From: Nitrospirota bacterium
GTDB taxonomy: Bacteria; Nitrospirota; Nitrospiria; Nitrospirales; UBA8639
Direction: 5' to 3'
Assembly (NCBI GenBank): GCA_003233615.1
Contig: QIMB01000263.1
Span: 1 to 9,509, forward strand
Length of the DNA: 9,509 nucleotides
Of this stretch, positions 1 to 7,527 are shown piece by piece (position 1 is the first letter of the stretch; each line of letters starts with the position of its first letter). The notes under the pieces are model-generated. The model was given only the letters and a program-made list of their open reading frames with translations, was not told the origin of the DNA and ran no database searches. Made by a program: the position numbers and the translations under genes.

Positions 1-83
1 ATAATCTTATCAACTAACAAAAACGGATACCGGTGCGGAAGTAACGATTGAATAGCGAGGATATCTAATTCCTCTTGAGCCAT
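1..83 (-). CDS. fabZ: 3-hydroxyacyl-ACP dehydratase FabZ, N-terminal fragment (runs off the left edge)
   Basis: This is the first 27 codons of a minus-strand gene that continues beyond base 1. The translation contains LPHRYPFLLVDKI at residues 15-27, the highly conserved N-terminal signature of FabZ. In the known family, FabZ is a cytoplasmic hot-dog-fold enzyme that dehydrates (3R)-hydroxyacyl-ACP to trans-2-enoyl-ACP in fatty acid synthesis. The catalytic His and Glu lie further downstream and are not visible here. Two ATGs are possible, at 89 and 83. The AAGGAG at 91-96 is one base from the first and seven from the second, so I chose 83. The gene follows skp by 66 bases on the same strand, which fits the bamA-skp-fabZ-lpxA type of cluster. 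Identity is confident despite the short fragment because the motif is distinctive. Confidence 0.88.
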   Translation of the reverse strand, partial: MAQEELDILAIQSLLPHRYPFLLVDKI

Positions 84-90
84 AGCCATG

Positions 91-96
91 CTCCTT
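91..96 (-). promoter_or_regulatory. Shine-Dalgarno site of fabZ
   Basis: Read on the minus strand this is AAGGAG. It is seven bases upstream of the ATG at 83 and only one base from the ATG at 89, so it decides the start in favour of 83. Confidence 0.75.
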
Positions 97-149
97 TTTC
101 ATCCCTGAATGTTTCAGTAACTGTTATCACATGCGGAATAGGTAAAATC

Positions 150-749
150 TTATGATCCTTCAGTCTCCTCACTTATTTGATTTAAAGCCTGAATGACCTC
201 AGCAGAGATATCCCAACTTTCTTGATAAAACAACGTTCCCGAGTTAGGGCCATGCTCCACAACCAATCCTAAATTCCGAGCATTCGCAATACGGGCAACC
301 ACTTCTCCCACTTCACGGTGAAATTCATTTTGTAACTCACGCTGTTTGTCTTGAACCTCACGATTCAAATCGGCAACCTTTTGCTGATAGGCCCCCATTT
401 TCTGACGAAACTGTTCTTCCTTTAAGACTTTCGCTGATTGGCTCAGAACTGTTCTTTGCGCTCGCATGGCATCTTCCAAGTCACGAAGCTCCCTCTGTTC
501 TAATTCAACAAGCGCCTGCCGGTCTTTCATGAAGGCATTCAGCTTGTCAGACAGCCGCTGTCCTTTAACAGTTTCTTCTAAAATTCGTTGCGGATTCACC
601 ACTCCGATGACAAGGTCAGAGCGAGACACTCCATTGCTAGAGGCACAATTAGAAACCATTATACTCAAAAAAAGCAGAATACAGGCAGATCCGATGCCCC
701 TGTTCCATGGGTAACAATTATGCCAACACGTAACCGCAGATCTCCTCAT
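150..749 (-). CDS. skp: OmpH/Skp-family periplasmic chaperone
   Basis: A 199-residue protein with the OmpH/Skp layout. It has an N-terminal hydrophobic export segment (about residues 19-34), then the typical start of the mature domain, IGVVNPQRILEE (about 48-59). A long charged helical region rich in K, E, Q and R follows (about 60-150) and should form the coiled-coil tentacles. A short C-terminal strand region (GLVVEHG, LFYQ) completes the body. Known Skp binds unfolded outer-membrane proteins in the periplasm and delivers them to the BAM complex, which fits its place 22 bases downstream of bamA. The frame could open at a GTG at 758, but GAAGG at 759-763 abuts that codon and is nine bases from the ATG at 749, so I prefer 749. 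The export segment ends in VSNC (Cys35). This might be a lipoprotein site, but Asn before the Cys is atypical. The gene is longer than E. coli Skp (161 residues), mostly at its N terminus. Confidence 0.85.
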   Translation of the reverse strand: MRRSAVTCWHNCYPWNRGIGSACILLFLSIMVSNCASSNGVSRSDLVIGVVNPQRILEETVKGQRLSDKLNAFMKDRQALVELEQRELRDLEDAMRAQRTVLSQSAKVLKEEQFRQKMGAYQQKVADLNREVQDKQRELQNEFHREVGEVVARIANARNLGLVVEHGPNSGTLFYQESWDISAEVIQALNQISEETEGS

Positions 750-758
750 GATCTTCAC

Positions 759-763
759 CCTTC
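759..763 (-). promoter_or_regulatory. Probable Shine-Dalgarno site of skp
   Basis: The minus strand reads GAAGG here, followed by GTG at 758-756 and ATG at 749-747. Nine bases to the ATG is a workable spacing, while zero bases to the GTG is not. The site lies in the short gap after the bamA stop codon. Confidence 0.55.
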
Positions 764-771
764 AACTATAT

Positions 772-3141
772 CTAAAAAACTGATCCAATAGAAAATTCAA
801 AGACAGCTTTTTTCTCACCTGAACGACGATCAAGATTAAACCCATAGGCCGCGCGGAGTGGTCCAAATGGTGATATCCAGCGTACCTCAATGCCCGCCGC
901 CTTTCGTAGATTGAAATCCATTTTCTCCCCCTCGGAAAATCCTTTGCCATAATCAAAAAAGAGCACGCCATTCAATTTGGCATCAGGCAATATAGGAAAG
1001 ATCAGATCGTTATTGAAAATTAATTGTTTATTTCCCCCTTCAGGATTGTTCCCGGACGTCACTGGCCCAGCTCGGCCAAATTTAAAACCCCGGACCGTAT
1101 TAATACCTCCGACGAAAAAAAACTCAGGGATCGGGAGAGTCTCCCCACTAAATCCGTCTCCATAGCCAATCCGCCCTCGAATAGCATGACGAAAATCCCA
1201 AAATGGGAGCGGCGTATATTTCAATGCATCGAAGACGGCACTATAAAAATTATTGGTGCCCCCAAGAAACTCTGTACCAAGGCTCGTGCGAATACCAACT
1301 CGTACGCCCCTTCTGGGGTCTAGAAAGAAATCGCGTGAATCTCGAAACAGACTTGCCCGAAACCCAGTGGTCGATTGACTGCCTTCCTGATCCCTAATGA
1401 TATCCGGAGCATCTGAATCTACGTCACGAATCTTGATATGTTCCCCTACAAGGGTAAAACTTCCCGACAAGAATTCAGAAAAATTCCGACCAACGGTCAG
1501 ATTTGCACCCGCTCTGGTTTCATCGTACGTCAAGAAATTCGTACGGGTGCGAAAGCCATCTACCTGAATCGACGTTAACGTATCAAAAACCGCTGGGTTC
1601 CGAAAGGTAATCGTCCCAATGGTTCGCCGCCCTCCCAATTGTCCCCGGATCCGGGCTAAATACCCGCGTCCTAAAAAATTCCCCTCTGTAATGTTCGCAA
1701 TGATCGAAAACTGATCCAAGGTACTAAACCCCCCGCCAATGCTAAACGCCCCCGTTGGTTTTTCTTTGACTTTGACATCCAAGTCCACTTCTCCAGGAGC
1801 GTTTTGTTTGGGCAAAATTTCAACAGTTTCAAAAAAATTCAGATTATTTAGCCGCTCGAAACTTCGTTTGATGGCTGGAGAATCAATCATGTCTCGTTCA
1901 TCCACACGCAATTCACGCCGAATCACATTATCTCGTGTTTTGCTATTGCCCGTAATACGAATATCTCGGATTCGCACCATTTCTCCCTCATCAATCACAA
2001 AACGAATACGCGCACTTCGAGACACCGGATCAGGCTCAACCGACGGCATGACATCTGTAAACGCATACCCTCGAATCCCATAGAGGTCTGTCACGCGAGT
2101 AATTTCGTCTCGGATCTTGATACGCTGAAAAACATCACCCGATTGAATAGAGAGGCCCTCACGCAATTCCTCATCCTGAAACACCGTATTCCCTTGGTAC
2201 TGAACCTGTTTCACAATATAGGGCTCTCCCTCTACAATAGGGAAAATCAGCGTAAACCATTCCTTCGTGTCATCCAAATCAATACGAGGCATGCCCACTT
2301 GAACATCTAAATACCCTTTATTCATATAGATTTCTTTAATCCGTTCGACATCATTTGGCAATTCATCTCGTAGCAATACACCCGTATCGGAAAAAATAGA
2401 CCATGGCCAGGACCACTCTTGGTTGGCCATAAATGTCAACAGTTGTTTTTCTTTAAGAACATTTCGGCCTTCAAATTCGATTGTGTCGATATAGGCTTGC
2501 TCTCCTTCCTCAATATAATAGGTCAAACGCGCTTGACCTTCCTCAACCATATTGACAATCGGAATAACCTGAGCACGATAATAGCCTTTTTCCTGATACA
2601 ATTGCCGAAAATGCTCAACCGACACCCTGACTTGTTCTTGGTCGAGAAATGTCTGATTTCTAATCGTATTTTTTTCTTGCAGTTTCTCATCAGACAATTC
2701 ATCATTTCCGTCATATACGACTTCAACTGTAAACGGTTTTTCCTTGACTCTGAAAGCCACAACAACCTCATTAGCCACGAACTGCGTTGACACATCAACT
2801 TCTTCAAAAAATCCCATGCTATAAATTTTCTGAATTTGTTCACGAATCTGTTGCTGAGAAAACACGTCGCCTGACTGAATGGACAATTTCCCAACAATCG
2901 CTTGGGAATCAATATGACGATTCCCTGCGACTTCGATCCGTGTTATACGAACATCTAGTGTCTGCGCAGCGAGAAGGTTTGCACTAGACAGAAGTGCAAC
3001 AAGCACAACACACGCCACACGGGGAATGGCACGACGCCATCGAAAGAAGCGAGCAACACCGCACTGATTGGGAGTCGAATTATACAATCTAAGGAATCGT
3101 TGATGAATAGACCGTTTTTGATACAAGGATACAACGCGCAA
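772..3141 (-). CDS. bamA: Outer membrane protein assembly factor BamA (Omp85)
   Basis: A 789-residue Omp85 protein, close in length to E. coli BamA (810). A hydrophobic export segment sits at about 42-59 after a basic stretch (FFRWRR). Five POTRA domains follow, each opening with a recognisable strand: ITRIEVAGN, VEVVYDGN, IDTIEFEGR, VKQVQYQGN and IRDIRITGN. They end at about residue 460. The rest is a 16-strand-type beta barrel with the conserved VRGF motif of loop 6 at 683-686 and a C-terminal beta-signal ending in Phe. BamA is the core of the BAM complex that folds and inserts barrel proteins into the outer membrane, so the organism is diderm. The start is uncertain: the frame opens after a stop at 3169-3171 and has only a TTG at 3141 and later TTG/GTG codons, none with a clear Shine-Dalgarno site. 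The true start may be a later TTG, about 17 codons in. skp lies just downstream and is probably co-transcribed. Confidence 0.95.
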   Translation of the reverse strand: MRVVSLYQKRSIHQRFLRLYNSTPNQCGVARFFRWRRAIPRVACVVLVALLSSANLLAAQTLDVRITRIEVAGNRHIDSQAIVGKLSIQSGDVFSQQQIREQIQKIYSMGFFEEVDVSTQFVANEVVVAFRVKEKPFTVEVVYDGNDELSDEKLQEKNTIRNQTFLDQEQVRVSVEHFRQLYQEKGYYRAQVIPIVNMVEEGQARLTYYIEEGEQAYIDTIEFEGRNVLKEKQLLTFMANQEWSWPWSIFSDTGVLLRDELPNDVERIKEIYMNKGYLDVQVGMPRIDLDDTKEWFTLIFPIVEGEPYIVKQVQYQGNTVFQDEELREGLSIQSGDVFQRIKIRDEITRVTDLYGIRGYAFTDVMPSVEPDPVSRSARIRFVIDEGEMVRIRDIRITGNSKTRDNVIRRELRVDERDMIDSPAIKRSFERLNNLNFFETVEILPKQNAPGEVDLDVKVKEKPTGAFSIGGGFSTLDQFSIIANITEGNFLGRGYLARIRGQLGGRRTIGTITFRNPAVFDTLTSIQVDGFRTRTNFLTYDETRAGANLTVGRNFSEFLSGSFTLVGEHIKIRDVDSDAPDIIRDQEGSQSTTGFRASLFRDSRDFFLDPRRGVRVGIRTSLGTEFLGGTNNFYSAVFDALKYTPLPFWDFRHAIRGRIGYGDGFSGETLPIPEFFFVGGINTVRGFKFGRAGPVTSGNNPEGGNKQLIFNNDLIFPILPDAKLNGVLFFDYGKGFSEGEKMDFNLRKAAGIEVRWISPFGPLRAAYGFNLDRRSGEKKAVFEFSIGSVF

Positions 3142-3496
3142 GAAGAATATCCAGACGAAAACACAGGATCAACAATAGAGGTGATGATTTCCTTGAATGG
3201 ATCCCCTTACGGTACAATTACGATGAATGGCATAGACACGGGAAAGAGCCCCAACGTACAAAGGGTGAGGATTCTGTAACAGCATGAGATTGTTGATTAT
3301 ATTCAGGGAACAGATTCCTTGTAAAGGACAACTCATCAGCACAAGTCCATGATACAGACGTTCCCGTTCATGAACTCCGAGGCTCAATAACCTTGACAAC
3401 TTTTTTCACCTTCTCCTACTATCGCAAGTCGCATAGCAAGAATGCTTAGGGCTGTTCTACTGATGACTATTTCACTATCACCATGATAATCCTGTT
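3142..3496. other. Divergent intergenic region between bamA and lon
   Basis: These 355 bases separate the minus-strand bamA cluster from the plus-strand lon group and must hold at least two promoters. I see a lon-facing promoter candidate at 3393-3422, a -10-like GATAAT at 3485-3490, and no Shine-Dalgarno site before lon. No tRNA, riboswitch-like fold, CIRCE inverted repeat or rho-independent terminator is evident. A minus-strand frame of 76 codons (3169-3399, TTG start) is open but resembles nothing I recognise. I find no strong bamA promoter on the minus strand. Confidence 0.6.
3393..3422 (+). promoter_or_regulatory. Candidate sigma70-type promoter for lon
   Basis: A perfect -35 hexamer TTGACA at 3393-3398 is followed after 18 bases by TACTAT at 3417-3422, which matches four of six bases of the -10 consensus. 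Transcription would start near 3429, giving a leader of about 68 bases before lon. The assignment rests on sequence match alone. No heat-shock operator was seen, although lon is heat-inducible in many bacteria. Confidence 0.45.
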
Positions 3497-5971
3497 ATGA
3501 TCGAAGACACACCTGAACTTACACCACCTTCCGTTGAACATATACCTGATGAATTACCACTCCTGCCTGTTCGCGACATCGTCATCTTTCCCTATATGGT
3601 TCTGCCTCTTTTCGTCGGACGCGATCTGTCCATCAAAGCCATCGACGCAGCCCTCGCCTCTGATCGTTTGATATTTCTCACCACGCAAAAAAATCAAGAA
3701 ACCGATCAACCAACATCAGAGGATCTTCACCGTATTGGCACGGTCGGGATCATCATGCGCATGATGAAACTGCCTGATGGACGCATCAAAATCCTTGTGC
3801 AGGGCTTAGCGAAAGCTCGAATCCAGAACATTACCCAATCGCACCCGTTTTTTTCTGCCCATATCGAGACCATCACGGACACACCGTCTGCAATGTCTCC
3901 CCTTGAACACGAAGCCAGCATTCGTTCCGCTCGCGATGGCTTGGAAAAATTACTGGGCTTGGGCAAAGTCCTTATGCCGGATGTCTTAACGGTTATTGAA
4001 AATCTTGATGATCCCGGACGTCTCGCAGATATTATTGCATCCAACCTCGGACTCAAGATTGACATCACCCAGGACGTGTTAGAAATTGAAGACCCTCTCA
4101 CTCGCCTGAAGCATGTCAACGAAATTTTAGGGAAAGAAGAAGAAGTCTTGTCGATGCAACAGAAGATCCAAGCCGAAGCCAAGGGCGAAATGGATAAAAC
4201 GCAACGAGAATACTTTTTACGAGAGCAACTGAAAGCGATTCAAAAAGAACTTGGAGAACTGGATGATCGGACGGAAGAAGTTACAGACTTTCGCCATCGT
4301 ATCCAAGACGCCAACATGCCGGAAAAAGTGCTGAAAGAAGCAGAGAAGCAACTCAAACGTCTTGAGAAAATGCATCAAGATTCCGCTGAGGCCGGCACGA
4401 TACGTACCTACATAGAATGGTTGGTGGACGTACCATGGAGCCAGCGTTCGACGGACAATTTGGATATTGCCCGAGCCTCACACGTCCTCCATGAGGATCA
4501 TTATGATCTGGAGAAAGTGAAAGAAAGAATCTTGGAGTATTTAGCTGTACGCCAACTCAAAGCCAAAATGAAAGGGCCAATTTTGTGTTTTGTGGGGCCT
4601 CCTGGAGTCGGCAAAACCTCTTTAGGAAAATCCATTGCACGGGCTCTCGGACGAGAATTTGTGCGTATAAGCCTTGGTGGAACGCGGGACGAAGCAGAGA
4701 TTCGTGGACATCGTCGCACTTACGTGGGAGCGCTCCCAGGAAGGATTATTCAGGGGCTCAAACAAGCCGGCACAATTAATCCTGTGTTCATGCTCGATGA
4801 AGTCGATAAAATTGGCACGGACTTTCGAGGTGATCCTTCAGCTGCCTTACTCGAAGTCTTGGATCCTGAACAAAACAATGCCTTCGTCGATCACTACCTT
4901 GGGGTTCCGGTAGATTTGAGCGACGTGATGTTTATTACCACGGCCAATGTGACGGACCCCATTCTCTCTGCCTTGCGAGATCGTATGGAAATCATCGCTA
5001 TTCCTGGTTATTCGGAAGAAGAAAAGCATGGCATTGCACAACGCTATCTCATCCCCCGTCAGCTCGATGAACACGGAATCACCGAACAACATCTCCACCT
5101 TACTGACTCGTGCGTCACCCAGATTATTTCCCAGTACACCAAAGAAGCCGGAGTCCGCAACCTGGAGCGAGAATTGGCGAACGTCATGCGCAAGATTGCT
5201 AAACGCATTGCTGAAGGGAAAATCAAGCAATACCACGTGTCCCCGAGAAACTTGCAGCAATTCTTGGGAGTGCCGAAATTTCTCCCGGAACAGGAACAGG
5301 AAAAAGACGAAGTAGGCCTTTCCACTGGACTCGCTTGGACGGAAACCGGTGGAGATGTCTTATATATAGAAGCCTCGGTGCTCAAAGGAAAAGGCCAATT
5401 GACCTTAACGGGCCAGCTTGGAGACGTGATGAAGGAGTCGGCTCATGCGGCTTTGAGTTATATCCGTTCCCAAGCTCAGCAGCTAGGCATTGATGCAAGT
5501 CTCTTTGCAAAACAAGATATTCACATTCATGTACCCGCCGGCGCGATTCCAAAAGATGGGCCGTCTGCCGGCATCACCATTGCCACAGCCTTGGCCTCCT
5601 GTCTTAGCAAGATACCAGTCAAACGTGATATCGCCATGACAGGAGAAATCACATTACGCGGTCGCATTCTCCCAATCGGAGGCTTAAAAGAAAAGGTTTT
5701 GGCAGCCAAGCGTGCACACATTCACACCCTTATTATCCCTAAACGCAACCAGAAAGATTTAGAAGATATCCCGAAACATCTTGTACGCGGGTTAGAATTC
5801 ATTTTCGTTGACACGATGTCGCAAGTCTTACAAACAGCTCTTTGCACCAAAGGCCGAAAAAAACTCAAACCAGCTCAGGGTGTACCTCGGACCACTTCAC
5901 GCCAGCGCAAAAAAGTTATACGCCCTGGCAAACGGACACCAGTACGACAGAAAGTCCCCAAGGCTTCCTGA
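3497..5971 (+). CDS. lon: ATP-dependent endopeptidase Lon
   Basis: An 824-residue LonA-type protease. The N-terminal substrate-binding domain opens with LPLLPVRDIVIFP (20-32) and leads into a charged helical region (about 210-300). The AAA+ module has Walker A GPPGVGKT (367-374), Walker B FMLDEVDK (431-438) and a TTAN sensor segment (481-484). The C-terminal peptidase domain carries the Ser-Lys dyad: Ser690 in KDGPSAG, and Lys733 in GGLKEK, 43 residues later as in E. coli (S679/K722). Lon is a cytoplasmic hexamer that unfolds and degrades damaged and regulatory proteins. E. coli Lon has 784 residues. The extra length here is largely a basic tail, residues 785-824, with 16 Lys/Arg and no acidic residues. 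No Shine-Dalgarno site precedes the ATG; a five-codon reading frame (3483-3500) overlaps it. thiL follows after 10 bases. Confidence 0.97.
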   Translation: MIEDTPELTPPSVEHIPDELPLLPVRDIVIFPYMVLPLFVGRDLSIKAIDAALASDRLIFLTTQKNQETDQPTSEDLHRIGTVGIIMRMMKLPDGRIKILVQGLAKARIQNITQSHPFFSAHIETITDTPSAMSPLEHEASIRSARDGLEKLLGLGKVLMPDVLTVIENLDDPGRLADIIASNLGLKIDITQDVLEIEDPLTRLKHVNEILGKEEEVLSMQQKIQAEAKGEMDKTQREYFLREQLKAIQKELGELDDRTEEVTDFRHRIQDANMPEKVLKEAEKQLKRLEKMHQDSAEAGTIRTYIEWLVDVPWSQRSTDNLDIARASHVLHEDHYDLEKVKERILEYLAVRQLKAKMKGPILCFVGPPGVGKTSLGKSIARALGREFVRISLGGTRDEAEIRGHRRTYVGALPGRIIQGLKQAGTINPVFMLDEVDKIGTDFRGDPSAALLEVLDPEQNNAFVDHYLGVPVDLSDVMFITTANVTDPILSALRDRMEIIAIPGYSEEEKHGIAQRYLIPRQLDEHGITEQHLHLTDSCVTQIISQYTKEAGVRNLERELANVMRKIAKRIAEGKIKQYHVSPRNLQQFLGVPKFLPEQEQEKDEVGLSTGLAWTETGGDVLYIEASVLKGKGQLTLTGQLGDVMKESAHAALSYIRSQAQQLGIDASLFAKQDIHIHVPAGAIPKDGPSAGITIATALASCLSKIPVKRDIAMTGEITLRGRILPIGGLKEKVLAAKRAHIHTLIIPKRNQKDLEDIPKHLVRGLEFIFVDTMSQVLQTALCTKGRKKLKPAQGVPRTTSRQRKKVIRPGKRTPVRQKVPKAS

Positions 5972-5981
5972 GCCACTCGCT

Positions 5982-7022
5982 ATGCCCCCGAACCGCCGAT
6001 CGGCGCGCCTTTCGAATCTTGGGGAATTCCAACTCATTCAATCTATTCCCCGCCGATTCACCACGCAAGGATTTCATCCAACAGTGAGAACAGGAGATGA
6101 TGCCGCCGTCTTACCGCTATCTCCCCAAGAACACGTCGTCATCTCAACTGATTTGCTTGTTGAAAATATTCATTTCACGAGAAAAACAGCGACATTTTTT
6201 GATATCGGATATAAAGCGGCCACAACCAATCTTAGCGATATCGCCGCAATGGGCGCCGAACCAACCGCACTGTTTGTGGCTATAGCGCTACCCCCATCTT
6301 GCACCAACCAGGACTGGCAGGAATTCTATCGAGGATTGGCTGTTCCGTGTAAACCCTATAAAGTACAACTTCTTGGAGGCGACACGTCATCATCACCAAC
6401 CGTGTTATTTATTGCCATCACAATAACCGGTCAGGTACGTCCCGGACACATTCTGACTCGACAAGGAGCGAAGACCGGTGATCTCATCTACGTCAGTGGG
6501 TCACTTGGCGACTCAGCGGCAGGGCTCACGTACCTCAAAAAATATCGACGTCCTCCCCTCATGTCAACATTGTCGAAACCAATGAAATATTTGGTACAGC
6601 GTCATTTGCAGCCTACAGCTCGTGTGCCACTTGGAAAGCTTTTAGCCTCTCACCCCTATGCATCTTCTGCCATGGATCTTTCAGATGGATTATCAGGAGA
6701 CCTCAGGCATCTCTGCCGACTGAGCAAAGTCGGAGCCCTTATTGAGAGTGACAAGATTCCCATGTCTCAGCAGATGCAACAGTACGCCAAACGAATTCGT
6801 ATGGCTCCATTGCAGTGGAGTCTTCATGGAGGGGAAGATTACGAATTACTCTTCACCATTCCTCCACAATGGCAGCATAAATTTGAACAATGTGCGAAAA
6901 AGCAACGAATACCCATCACCCGCATCGGAATTATTCAACCCAAACGCTTCGGCGTCCGAATAATACATCATGATCAAAGACAAGATGTGCTTTCACCACA
7001 AAGTTATGAACATTTTTCATAA
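5982..7022 (+). CDS. thiL: Thiamine-monophosphate kinase ThiL
   Basis: A 346-residue protein with the complete ThiL/PurM-like signature. It phosphorylates thiamine monophosphate with ATP to give thiamine diphosphate, the active cofactor, in the cytoplasm. Visible motifs are LGEFQLI (13-19), the Mg-binding GDDAAVLP (38-45), STDLLVENIHF (55-65), KAATTNLSDIAAMGA (78-92), GGDTSSSP (132-139), MDLSDGLSGDL (231-241) and GGEDYELLF (283-291). The length is usual for the family. The frame stays open a further 58 codons upstream inside lon, but the ThiL homology begins just after the ATG at 5982, which is 10 bases past the lon stop, so I start there. No clear Shine-Dalgarno site precedes it, so coupling to lon translation is plausible. 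A DUF2062 gene follows after 24 bases. Confidence 0.93.
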   Translation: MPPNRRSARLSNLGEFQLIQSIPRRFTTQGFHPTVRTGDDAAVLPLSPQEHVVISTDLLVENIHFTRKTATFFDIGYKAATTNLSDIAAMGAEPTALFVAIALPPSCTNQDWQEFYRGLAVPCKPYKVQLLGGDTSSSPTVLFIAITITGQVRPGHILTRQGAKTGDLIYVSGSLGDSAAGLTYLKKYRRPPLMSTLSKPMKYLVQRHLQPTARVPLGKLLASHPYASSAMDLSDGLSGDLRHLCRLSKVGALIESDKIPMSQQMQQYAKRIRMAPLQWSLHGGEDYELLFTIPPQWQHKFEQCAKKQRIPITRIGIIQPKRFGVRIIHHDQRQDVLSPQSYEHFS

Positions 7023-7036
7023 TAGAATGAAAAGCA

Positions 7037-7041
7037 GGGGG
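7037..7041 (+). promoter_or_regulatory. Shine-Dalgarno site of the DUF2062 gene
   Basis: GGGGG within AGCAGGGGGA lies five bases before the ATG at 7047. It is one of the few clear ribosome-binding sites on the plus strand of this window and supports this start over the in-frame ATG three codons later. Confidence 0.6.
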
Positions 7042-7046
7042 ATTTC

Positions 7047-7517
7047 ATGATAAGCATGGAGTCCCTGCGCCAACGTCTAACGCACGTTCTCCACCTCCAA
7101 GAAACTCCACACCGAACCGCTCTGGCTTTTGCCACGGGTGTCTTTATTGCGTTTGCTCCCCACTATTTATTTCATACAGTCAGCGCAGCCTTCTGCGGCT
7201 GGATGTTTCGATTAAATTATGCGGCAATCTTTCTGGGATCGTTTATCAACAATCCATGGACATTCATCCCGATCTTAGCCGCCAGCCTGTATACGGGATT
7301 ATTCTTGGCTGGAGAATCATCTGCCGCAACCATAGAATGGCAACAACTCACCGTGGAGAATCTTTTTGATATACTCTCGCCCTACATCGTCCCATTTATC
7401 ATGGGTGCCTGTGTCCTCTCTATCGTTGGCTCACTTATAGCCTATCCACTCATGCGGTGGACCATTACTCGATACCGAAGTATGACGCACCACGAATCAT
7501 CGGAGACCAGGATATGA
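7047..7517 (+). CDS. DUF2062-family integral membrane protein
   Basis: A 156-residue membrane protein with the DUF2062 pattern. An amphipathic N terminus (1-22) leads to a hydrophobic hairpin-like segment (about 24-52). The family hallmark NNPWTFIP (68-75) follows, merging into a second segment to about 88, and a third segment spans about 113-136. The C terminus is short and polar. DUF2062 proteins sit in the inner membrane. Their biochemical role is not established, though the domain is sometimes found fused to or near glycosyltransferases and other envelope genes. It lies 24 bases downstream of thiL on the same strand and probably shares its transcript. I see no link to thiamine metabolism in the protein itself. 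Family assignment rests mainly on the NNP-W/T-P motif and the segment layout. Confidence 0.8.
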   Translation: MISMESLRQRLTHVLHLQETPHRTALAFATGVFIAFAPHYLFHTVSAAFCGWMFRLNYAAIFLGSFINNPWTFIPILAASLYTGLFLAGESSAATIEWQQLTVENLFDILSPYIVPFIMGACVLSIVGSLIAYPLMRWTITRYRSMTHHESSETRI

Positions 7518-7527
7518 GGGCGTCACA

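Noticed and set aside
105..117. Palindrome CTGAA-TGT-TTCAG between skp and fabZ
   Set aside because: A five-base stem with a three-base loop and no U-run is too weak to call a terminator or operator.
2523..2912. A 129-codon minus-strand frame within bamA
   Set aside because: It lies in another frame of the same strand inside clear POTRA-coding sequence, has no recognisable domain and is a shadow.
3393..3496. HrcA/CIRCE-type heat-shock operator upstream of lon
   Set aside because: I looked for the TTAGCACTC-N9-GAGTGCTAA pattern because lon is often heat-induced, and nothing similar is present.
3727..4182. A 151-codon minus-strand frame opposite lon
   Set aside because: It is antisense to well-conserved Lon coding sequence, with Ser/Arg-rich low-information protein typical of a shadow frame.
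5808..5981. Extension of thiL 58 codons upstream into lon
   Set aside because: ThiL similarity begins just after the ATG at 5982, and the upstream part overlaps the lon coding region. The extension has no family features.
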